Below, piece by piece: positions 34,116 to 46,100 of a stretch of 64,000 bases of DNA; the first letter of the stretch is position 1; each line of letters starts with the position of its first letter. A program made the position numbers and the translations under genes. Source of the DNA: Ophioderma brevispina (taxonomy: Eukaryota; Echinodermata; Ophiuroidea; Amphilepidida; Ophiodermatidae); contig JAMKCH010012384.1 in NCBI GenBank assembly GCA_023653785.1, forward strand, positions 144,102 through 208,101, given 5' to 3'. The notes beneath the pieces are model-generated. The model was not told where the DNA came from and did not search any database. It saw only the letters and a program-made list of their open reading frames with translations.

Positions 34116-37100
34116 CTGACATGAAATACCCAAAGCATCTTTCATGTAGGTATAGCACTTTTTATTCGCTGCATTAAATTTTGTGAATAGCTTAAAGGTG
34201 GTTGTTCCGATTTATGTGTATTGTGTTCTCTACTTGATATGAGAGCCTGGCACTTGATCATACACCCCATCAAGTACCGTGGGAAATAAACTTTTGCGGT
34301 TTTGATGGTAGAACGCAATAGGCCGCGTTGGCAAGCCCTATTCAATACTGTGCTAATATTGATGGTTAACCACTAAAACGGCGGTTTTTTGTTTATCTCT
34401 TGAGAATGAAATGGACTTGAGGGCTCAAATTTTATCAGGACGACAATGAGAAAAAATGGCCTTTCATCTGATATCAAAATCGATACTACTTCCGGGTAAA
34501 CCAGGGGGGGTCCCAAAGACAATCGGAACACGCACCTTTAAGTTACTAGTGAGAAAAATTGCTACATCCCCCTTGCGGACCCAAGTCCCCATTACTGGAA
34601 AAGAAATGGTTCTCTTATCCAAGATTTGACCCCTTAAAAATTTATAAAAAAATAACATTTTGGTCAAAATAAACGTTAATGATGCCTAGTCTTACGCTCT
34701 TTAAAAAGTACAGCGTCCACCCAACGCATGTGTCGTCTGCCGTCACACTTTGTGAATGGGGACAAAGGTCACATGAGGTCCACCGAGGTCACAATAGGTC
34801 ACCAACACATGAGTCAGACACTACCCCAAGGACCATGTGTATCCAATAGTGCATTTCTATTGAACAGACAGTATTTATCCAGATAAAAATGTATCCGGTT
34901 GATACTGAGAATAGCCAATAATGCGAAGTTTCTATTGAGCAACGTTTTCCGGATAATGTGACCGATCGTCATGGACTGTGATTTTACCAGCTAAAGGTCA
35001 TCTGCACAAGTCAACCACGTTGTATTGTGGGTTGTGACCTCGCCGAACTGCCACCCAAAATTCGCTAAATATATCCCTCTCCCCATACAGAAATTAACAC
35101 TTTAGTTGCGTTGCCTCTGTTGTCCAAACAAACACTGGAGCTTAAGAAATTTTGGGATTGTGTCAACATATCTCAAATATATGAATTATATTGTAAGGCA
35201 AGATTAAAAAGTCAAAGGACACTTTCTTCATTAAGCTTAACTTTGGAATCAAACTGAAAAGATGTCTTTTCAATTGCAAAAGGAATCAAGTTTGGAATAC
35301 TACAATGGATCACATATACTTACCCATAACTTGAAAGTGGTGCAAACAGCTCAGACGCGACCCTCTCAATTACAAAATGTGATAATAGTGAGTGTTGGTT
35401 CAAAAGTACTGCCACCTTTAGCTTCAGAGACTGTCCACCCATTTCGGATTCCGTTCCCTCTAGTTGTTCTACTTCGCCTCTTGTAAGAAGAATACCCATG
35501 TTGCTATAGTCCTTCTCACCCTCTATAATTTGAAGTGCAATTTGATAAAATAATTTCAATTTCCCTCTACTGATTGAAGTTTTACTATTACTATTACTAC
35601 TACTACTACTACTACTACTCCTCCAGATATATTATACAAATATAGACTGCTATGATATCCAAGGAAATTGAGGTTTGACCTGGACAACTTGCTATCCAAA
35701 GGTTTTTTTTGGCACAATGCATTTTGCTAGGTACCTAAAATGATATTCTAAAAGTCCGAGGAAATCGAGTTGCAGAAATATGCCTAATTTGCATAAATTC
35801 AAATGGCCCGCCATTTTGATAGATTTTTTGTTAATATCTCTCGAGTTCTGATAATCGTAGCAGATAATTTTCGGTACCTCTACCATGTTTTCAAGGTCTG
35901 TGAACACAATTATAACAGTACTAATAGCATAGGATGTTTGGTTTTTTGGGCTTATTTGCATAATCCAAAATGTGCCGCCATTTTGATAGATTTTTGTCCA
36001 CATCTCGAAAACTGATCCCAAAGGAAGTCTATATTGTGTCGCTCCACATAATTTTGAGATCAATTATTGCAATGTGATTGCATCATGTGATTGATGAGAC
36101 ACCTTCTTCCTTTAATTACATAAATCAAAAATGGACAAGCCAAGCAAAGCCAATGGTAATATTGGGACAATAATGATACGTCTTAAGATTCGTGGCAATT
36201 TTTAATTTGCCAATATTATTGCACCAATATTAGTAAGAATAAACAAACAACTGAACAATATATTGTCCGTTTCATATACCAGTCTTAACATTAGAATCAT
36301 CTCCTGCTTCAAGATCAAGTTTTCCAGAGTTGGAAGAATTGACACAACGTTGTAACCATTAATTTTAAAGGGGGATGACCCGATTTAAGTTAATGTACAA
36401 GTTTTCACCCGGATAGAATGGCGTTCACCCCAAAACCCCATTCTGTACAGTTTCTCTCCAATAATTCAACCCATTTTGATGTGAGAGGATGAAACGTGAT
36501 TTTGTACTGTACTGTTGTAAAATCAATATTCCGCTCATAACATCCCAACCAAATATCCTTTAGCCCTAAGATTTCACAGCGTAAATGAGAAAAATAGCTT
36601 TCTACATAGACCAAACTTTTTGACCACTTCCGGTAAACACTGGGGGTTCTGCGGGACGTGCTATATCACTTCGACTATGGCCCTTTAATTCTAATCTCCA
36701 TATAGCAACTTTATCAATAATTACGGTATTGTTTAACCTTCTTCTAATGGTTATTTGGTAACATGTCTAACCAGCGTGGGGGGGGGGTTGAAATGTAACT
36801 CATATACATTATTTTCCATAACAACCCCCTTTGAACTTGGTTTTGTGCCTTCAGTGGACTATACAGTGATTACCTAATAAGTACCAAATTCCCAGCATCT
36901 TGCTTCTATAATGTCACAATGCAACGGCGCCTTGTAAAGTATAGGAGGCTTCACCATCCCTTCAACTTTGGCGGCTTATCCTTCCCCTGGTAAGGTGGTG
37001 GGTTCGATTTTTTTTTCAATAAAATGGTGCTCAAAGGATATAAAAAAAACCTAGAAATCATTTGCGACACAATCACACATTTTTTTTGCACCAGGAGAAA

Positions 37101-40100
37101 AAGTTGCGAGGGTGCAACATAGCCCCAATTGCTTCCATAGCTTTTTAATATAAATCTTAAAACTAGTTTTGCGACATTGCTTAAATCTGTGGGGATTGGT
37201 TGAGTTCCTTAAGTGTGTCTATTTTAAGCCAAAAACATAACGTTTTAAAGGTTCTAAGCTTGGGTACTTGTGTCTGTTCCATTTTCACCATACCGATAGT
37301 CTTTTTAACAATGTTTGGGGTGTCTATAGTCTATAACGGTGAGAGGGTTATGGTTGGGATATCCACCACATGAGGGAAAACTTTTATATCATTTGGAAAA
37401 TATGACAGTCTAATTTGACAATAGTTTGTAATAATCATTGTTTCACTAATTGTGGCCATTTTGCAAATAGAAGTTGCCTTTTTCCATCAAAAATGCCTTT
37501 TCTGAATGCAGTCTTATCAATGTATAGTTAAGTTGATATTGAACCAAATTGAAAATTAAATCTTTCTTGAAAACACTTAATCTATGTTCATTAACCTCAT
37601 AATAAATCTTAGTCCTCCTCTCCTGTCTACCCCTCCTACCTCCTGCTTCATCAAACCTTTCCAAAAAATGGGAACAAGGTAGTAGCAGTCGACACCCCAA
37701 GGGATAGAATTGGATTGAATGGCTGTTAATCAACCAAAAATCACCCTAATACAGATTTTGTGGTATCAAGTTGTTCAAAGCTGATAAACGAACAAATTGC
37801 AATATACTATCACTGCATACTAAGACGTTTCTTACTAAGTAACTGAAAAATCTTTGCCTGGATCGTATAGACAGTAAAGGAAACTTTCCATATTCTGAGC
37901 TGTTTTGTCAGAACAGATTTCAGTAATTCCTTTACTTTTTGGGCCAAATGAAGCAATATAATGAGCTACCAGAAAAAGCCTTTAAAATACAAATGATTTT
38001 TTTCTTTCTGATGTGTCATTTTTTATGTGTTAGACATCTTAACATGTTCTCTATGGTATTTTTGAAAATTGATCAAGAAGTTTTGAATCCACAAATATTT
38101 AAATGATAATTTGTTCATCAGTTGGAGTCCCGTGTCTTTAATAGCTACTTAATATTCATGTTTTCTTTGATAACATAACAATCGGACACCAGAAAATTTC
38201 AACATAACTAATTTTCAAGAAAGTCAAACAAATTGCAGCCATATTGGATTTATTTTTGCAAATAAGGCCTAACCACTCATCTCAACATGTTTATTGCTGT
38301 TTCTTATTGGAGTGTCGTAGACCCCCAAAATATGGTAGAGACACCAGCATTACATCTCACGCACTCGACATGAGTTATGGGCAAAAGGGCCTTTGAAAGG
38401 CGGCCATTTTTGAATTTATGCAAATTAGACATATTTCTGCAAAAAACCCCGGCTTTTCTCGGACTTTTAGTATGTCATTTGGATACCTCACAGAAATGCA
38501 TTGTCAGAAAACCTTTGATAGTCAATTAGTTCTAGTTACACAAAAATTTCATTATCTTTCCTGGCCTATGAGGGAGATGTGAGAAATATTGCCCCGGGAT
38601 GATCTTGAGACCAAGGGCCCAACTATCTTCGTTCTCAAGATCAATCAGGGGCAATATTTTCTCGCAATATCCCACATAAAGAGCAGTCTATATTGTTTTG
38701 TAAAATAACCACATTGCACTATATTCATAAAATCATAATATAAAAAAAAGAGTAGTGTTTTTTAGAGAGTTTAGGCCTAGTGTAAACCTAGGCTGACTGC
38801 AAATTTATAATAAACTGCATTACCATGTTCCTTACGTAGTAAGTATAGTGAATTCACTCCGCAAGTCTGAGACATGCAGTCTGAGACGTATATAGAATAC
38901 AAAAGCAGACACTCGAGCTCCGAGCCTCCGAATTCTACAACCATGACAACTGGCCGTGCTAGTTGAGAGACCTGTTTTTTGCTTTCAAATACTGTAATTG
39001 CAAAGTTTACTTGCTTCCTTGTAGAATTCTGAATAGATCGTCATCAGTTACAAGCTAGAATCTTATTTTGCAGCTCGATGCATCAGTCTGAGCAGACGAT
39101 TCCGATACAAACTTCTGTGGGATTGAGGCGGCCATGATTATTTTGTGTATGGTATAGTTACACGTCTCTTCCAAATACTGCATTCTTCGAAATAATGTGT
39201 ATTGGTGTACGTATCGAAATTAATTACTCAGTGTAGGAGTGCAAGGTAACTTTTGCCATGGGATAGTAGGTTTTCGGGGGTACTATCCCACGGGGATAGT
39301 TGGTTTTTGTTTATTTCTTCAACCAAAACAGGAAATGATAGGAATAACCCATTATCATGTGACTCCATTTTATCCAATCAGATAACAGAAATATATGCAA
39401 GAGGTGTATAAAAGGTGCTACTTTTGTTAAATATAAAACTGAGAATATTACAGCATTTCAATTTGATAGGGAGTCTTGTATGAGCATGTAACTGAAAGTT
39501 TTGAGTGGAATCCATTTTCCTTTTCCTTATGTTAAATAACTGTTACTATTCAATATTAGAAGGGGTAGTATGCTTCTGACTGAAACATTTCTGAGAGGAC
39601 ATGCTACAGCAGGGTTCAAAATTTTGCAGTCTTGACGAATGCTGGAAATATATTGGAAGATGTCAAAATAGCCCCAAAAATGTTGTCTTTGAATTCTTTC
39701 CCTAAGTTTAAACAAATGAAATAATCTGACCAACCGACCCTACATTTTGGGGACACTTATATGGACAAACAAACAATTTGGAGGGAGTCTTGTCTGGTAA
39801 ACCTATAAAGTGCCAATAATACAGTAGTTATTGTACTTTACTTTAAAGGGACATAATGGCATGAAAAAAAATTGACATAATGAAAAGGACCCTTACTGAA
39901 ATCACTTCCACGAGTTTGAAAACAATTTGGATGTTTACATTCTGTAAAAACAGTAAAAACAGGAAGAGTCCATGGCAGTTGATGGCAATTTCTGGAACAA
40001 GGATGCTGACATTACTGCCAGCATTTACCAAACTTGAAAAGCATGTTGGGTAGATGTTTCATATAGAAGTCCCATGGATGCAAATGAGGTATTACACTTG

Positions 40101-43100
40101 ATTCCGTCATGCGCTGTATGATGTTGTGCAATAGCGCTTGACGGAATGAATGGCAATACCTCATTTGCATCAATGGGACTTCTATATGAAACGTCTACCG
40201 CATGTTGTCATTAGCTCACAGACCATTGCTATTGTATATGTGCTAATCCCGGCTAATCCATCTTTCACTTGCCAGTCAATATCTTACTACAAGCCTAAAG
40301 TACATACAATGCCTGAATCCCGGTCTGAATGCTTTTGAATTGTGTCGCAAAACATGCTAGATACACTGTCAATTCTGTCAGGGATGTGAACACCTTGCTT
40401 TTCTGTTCCAGAAATTGCCACAAACTGCCACCTCCCCCTTGGAACTCTTCCTGTTTTTACATAATGTTAACATCCAAATTGTTTTCAAACTCGTGGAAGT
40501 GATTTCAGTAAGGGTCCTTTTCATTATGTCAATTTTTTTTTTCATACCATTACGTCCCTTTTAATGGTTCAGTTTACAACTACTTGAACATGAACATTTG
40601 ACCTCTGACGTTGACTTTTGCCATCATAAATGGATGGAGGAAGCCATCACTGTGGGCAGTCCACCCTTTTTAAAGGGTGCCAGTTGGAAATCCTGAAAAT
40701 CAGTTAAAGGGTGGGGGCTGACAAATTTTCAGTATAAAGGGTGCCTCTGTAAAAAGGGTGGGGGTCAAATATAAAGGGTGGGGGTCAAACCCCACTGCCT
40801 ACTATGGTTCATTACGTGTACCTCCTGTGCTAATTTGGATATGGCCAACAAAAAATATTAAATATTAATATGATATAATTGTCACTTTTATTATACAGTA
40901 CACATGTGCAAATCTGTGATGGAAGTTTATGTTACTGTTTACAGGTAATCACAAATATTGCCAGTTGCGATTGATAAAAAGGGTGGGGTCCGAAATTTTC
41001 AGTATAAAGGGTGCCTCGGTAAAAAGGGTGGGGGTCAAATAAAAAGGGTGGGGGTCAAACCCCACTGCCCACTATGGCCATGCTGTACCTTCACTTCAAG
41101 TTCTAAATGGAATCACACCACTAAATAAACTAGGTGTAGCAGACGACGGCAGTGCCGAGAGAGTGTTGGCGTCCGGAATATGGCCCTTGCCTAAATGAAG
41201 AGTCACAAAATGTTGCTGAGTTGTGTCTTTAAATGAAATTTGAAATTAATCATAATGTGTGACTAGTAACAAACTATTTGGGTGGTAAAGATTTTGTCTG
41301 TGCCATTTTTGTATAATTTCTGAGGGTTTGGGGAAACGGTACAATTTTAGTTTCTAGTAACACTCAACTAGACGTGAACGTTTTGAAACATGCAAATCTT
41401 TCGATGCTCTGTAGCTAAAAAAATCAGCCTTCATCATACGACTTTTTCATTTTTGTTGAAGAGGTATGGTGCTAATCTTCCAAAAAAATTCAGTTTTGAA
41501 GTAACCAGTCGCTTTATAGCCAAGAAATAGACGTTTGGTGAGAGGTCATTTTGTACACAAGTCTATGGGGAGTTATTTAGTGGTGTGATTCAAAATGTGA
41601 TCAAACAAGTACTTTCAATTTGCAGCACCTTAAATTTCTAAATCTATTTGACTACTACTTCTATTGCATGCAGGTCTACACAGTAAAAAAACACACTAAT
41701 TCAATGTCAGATGTATATCAGCGTGCAGTGAAAACAATGGGCATGAGTCCTTAGCTAAAATCCCGCTGTGAGATTTTGTCATGCAATTTGTTTTAATTAA
41801 AAATTCAAAAAGATGAAACTTAAAAATCAATGTGTCAGGGTTCACACTAGGTTTTGAAAATAGTGTGTCATTTTGACACAAATTTGTTTCCCTGAGGTGC
41901 AAAAGTGCGTCGACTTCAAATTATATGCGTTATAGATTACCTAAATGTCAAGTTTTAACAGGTTTGAGCACTGCCTTACACTACTGTAAACAATCCATAA
42001 ACTGTCCAATTCCAAAACCTAGACTGGGCATATTGAAAAGTAATTACTCTGATGACCCTTAAACTCCAAAAGAACTCTGTAGTATCTTGATTACCCTCTG
42101 GGACAGATGAGAGCAGGTTAGTGAACTAAATAAAAGATGTAAATACAGTCAAATTTAAGCCTATATTTATTTTCAGATTTTTTTACATGTATGTATTTAA
42201 TAGTAACAGAATAATTATTTGTTTGAGTGAAAATGACACAATAGTGTGAGCATGTGCTTGAGAAAACTCTGTGATTTTATTGTGTAGTGTTAAGTGGCTA
42301 TTTTTTGTGTCCACATAGACACTAAATTTTACTCGATTTAGACCAAAGTACGTCCACCTCTGAAAAAGTGCATCCATGATGCAAAAACGCACATTAATGT
42401 GAACCCTGCAATGTGCCTTCATGCCATAACAGGAGGTACAAAAATTCAGACCATCAACTACCCCACTTCACTTCTAAATGTATCCTTATGTAACCTGTGC
42501 TTACTTGGTAAAAGCTGTTCAACTGGCTCTGGTGTGCCTCCTGCTGGTACCATAATATATGGTGGGAAAATATTTAATAGAGTTCTGTGGGAAAAATGGA
42601 ATACATAAGATTAGGTTTCTAAAATGGTGGTCATAGCAAGTTTTGCAAGATCAATGTTTTTATACAAATGAATACTATGGCTAAACGAATTGTTAATATA
42701 ATAATAAATCCATCCTTATCATACATCAATTTTTATGCAGATATGTTTTTGAGGCTAAAATCATAGCTTGATCAAAATGTTTTAATTAAGTACTTAAAGA
42801 CACTATCAGTGATTTGCTAAATCAGTAAATCGAAAAAATCATCAAAAATCAGATTTTAGCATGTACGTAACAAGTACAGGTATCCTAACATACCCTGCAA
42901 ATGATAAGACCAGAAGCAAAAAAAAAAAAAAAAAAAAGAAAATGACACAATAGTGTGAGCATGCAATGGCGGATCCAGGATTTGAAAAATGTCAAAATTA
43001 CCGGGGGGCTGAAGGGCTGTAACTGGTCCAAAAAAAATCAAAATGGGCTGATTTTGCAAGAATTTGCAGAATTACCGGGGGGCGCGCGCCCCCTCCGCCC

Positions 43101-46100
43101 CCTCCCTGGATCCGCGCCTGGCATGTGCTTGAGAAAACTCTGTGATTTTATTGTGTAGTGTTAAGTGGCTATTTTTTGTGTCCACATAGACGCTAAATTT
43201 TACTCGATCTAGACCAAAGTACGTCCACCTCTGAAAAAGTGCATCCATGATGCAAAAACGCACATTAATGTGAACCCTGCAATGTGCCTTCATGCCATAA
43301 CAGGAGGTACAAAAATTCAGACCATCAACTACCCCACTTCACTTCTAAATGTATCCTTATGTAACCTGTGCTTACTTGGTAAAAGCTGTTCAACTGGCTC
43401 TGGTGTGCCTCCTGCTGGTACCATAATATATGGTGGGAAAATATTTAATAGAGTTCTGTGGGAAAAATGGAATACATAAGATTAGGTTTCTAAAATGGTG
43501 GTCATAGCAAGTTTTGCAAGATCAATGTTTTTATACAAATGAATACTATGGCTAAACGAATTGTTAATATAATAATAAATCCATCCTTATGATACATCAA
43601 TTTTTATGCAGATATGTTTTTGAGGCTAAAATCATAGCTTGATCAAAATGTTTTAATTAAGTACTTAAAGACACTATCAGTGATTTGCTAAATCAGTAAA
43701 TCGAAAAAATCATCAAAAATCAGATTTTAGCATGTACGTAACAAGTACAGGTATCCTAACATACCCTGCAAATGATAAGACCAGAAGCAAAAAAAAAAAA
43801 AAAAAAAAGAAAATGACACAATAGTGTGAGCATGCAATGGCGGATCCAGGATTTGAAAAATGTCAAAATTACCGGGGGGCTGAAGGGCTGTAACTGGTCC
43901 AAAAAAAATCAAAATGGGCTGATTTTGCAAGAATTTGCAGAATTACCGGGGGGCGCGCGCCCCCTCCGCCCCCTCCCTGGATCCGCGCCTGGCATGTGCT
44001 TGAGAAAACTCTGTGATTTTATTGTGTAGTGTTAAGTGGCTATTTTTTGTGTCCACATAGACGCTAAATTTTACTCGATCTAGACCAAAGTACGTCCACC
44101 TCTGAAAAAGTGCATCCATGATGCAAAAACGCACATTAATGTGAACCCTGCAATGTGCCTTCATGCCATAACAGGAGGTACAAAAATTCAGACCATCAAC
44201 TACCCCACTTCACTTCTAAATGTATCCTTATGTAACCTGTGCTTACTTGGTAAAAGCTGTTCAACTGGCTCTGGTGTGCCTCCTGCTGGTACCATAATAT
44301 ATGGTGGGAAAATATTTAATAGAGTTCTGTGGGAAAAATGGAATACATAAGATTAGGTTTCTAAAATGGTGGTCATAGCAAGTTTTGCAAGATCAATGTT
44401 TTTATACAAATGAATACTATGGCTAAACGAATTGTTAATATAATAATAAATCCATCCTTATGATACATCAATTTTTATGCAGATATGTTTTTGAGGCTAA
44501 AATCATAGCTTGATCAAAATGTTTTAATTAAGTACTTAATTCATAGGCTCATATGCATAAGACTTCTGTTAAAGTGTGTGTGTGTGGCTTATTCACCAGA
44601 ATGATATCGGGTTTACAGTTTCATTGAAAAAGCCTAGAGGCTAAACCTGATGTCTAAAATCAAGGGCAGGTCTGGCCGAATTGCCTTTGTCTCCCATACT
44701 TTAGCACTAGTTCGCTCACTGCACGAAAACAATGAAACTGCTGAAGCGAATCTGGGTTATTTCTAGCTCAGGTTCCTAGGTATAGAGTTAAAACATGGTA
44801 ATTACTTACACAATGTTTGTAGTTGTGTAGTTAAGCTGATCAACTAATGCCTTTCTAATTGTTCCATTGTCACTTGTTAATGTTAACGACCTCTCATTAC
44901 TGACTGTCGAAGTCACTAAACTGCTGTCCGAGTCCCTGGCAAAAAAAGAACAAGGAGAGGTTGATACAATTTGTAATATACAAAGTGCAATTTTCAACAC
45001 ATGTTTAGCAAACTAGAGCACTATGCTTTGTTGAGTCCCATCATGACTACCTATGAAACAATCTGTCTGATTGGCCCATTACAGGACACAACATGAGATA
45101 GCCCTTTGACTTTGAGTAACAAATCAAAAGTGCTTCTATATCTCTATGCAAAAACCATACCACCATTCTTACAGTATCTCTGTGCCTTATTCACCAGATG
45201 ATATCGGGTTACAGTTTCCTTGAAAAACAGCCTAGAGGCTAGACATTATGTCTAGAAATCAAGGGCAGGAAAAAAAAAAAAAAAAAAAAAAGACCAGAAG
45301 CAACCTAATAAGGACAGAATCGGAGATTTTAGTCATTACTGTCCGAACGGACACTTACTACAACACGTAATTGAATGGAGAATCGTATCTTGGAACACTG
45401 CCGTTTTCTTCCTTTTCTTACAATTCTACAGCTGGAAAAGGTAACTTATGAGAATTCTACAGACTTATCCTTCACTTTGAATCTATTCCTGCAAATTTCA
45501 AATATTTTTCAAATCACTGATAGTGTCTTTAATTCATAGGCTCATATGCATAAGACTTCTGTTAAAGTGTGTGTGTGTGCCTTATTCACCAGATGATATC
45601 GGGTTACAGTTTCCTTGAAAAACAGCCTAGAGGCTAGACATTATGTCTAGAAATCAAGGGCAGGTTCTGGCCAGAATTGCCTTTGTCTCCCTAGCTTTAG
45701 CAATAGTTCAGCTTCACTGCACTAAAACAATGAAACTGCTGAAGCGAATCTGGGTTATTTCTAGCTCAGGTTCCTAGGTATAGAGTTAAAACATGGTAAT
45801 TACTTACACAATGTTTGTAGTTGTGTAGTTAAGCTGATCAACTAATGCCTTTCTAATTGTTCCATTGTCACTTGTTAATGTTAACGACCTCTCATTACTG
45901 ACTGTCGAAGTCACTAAACTGCTGTCCGAGTCCCTGGCAAAAAAAGAACAAGGAGAGGTTGATACAATTTGTAATATACAAAGTGCAATTTTCAACACAT
46001 GTTTAGCAAACTAGAGCACTATGCTTTGTTGAGTCCCATCATGACTACCTATGAAACAATCTGTCTGATTGGCCCATTACAGGACACAACATGAGATAGC

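Larger units (their letters stand above)
42229..44535. repeat. Triplicated block (871-bp period) with a Piezo cap exon
   Basis: Unit starts (GAAAATGACACAATAGTG) at 42229, 42938 and 43809. Units 2 and 3 carry a 162-bp insertion absent from unit 1. Apart from a few SNPs the units are identical. Each junction is a run of exactly 20 A. Confidence 0.85.

Noticed and set aside
40150..40338. ATGCAAAT octamer sites in the palindromic MITE
   Set aside because: The octamer is part of the MITE stem and appears in each arm as a result; no sign that it acts as a POU-factor site.
42399..44350. Three identical 69-codon plus-strand ORFs
   Set aside because: They are antisense to the triplicated Piezo cap exon on the minus strand.
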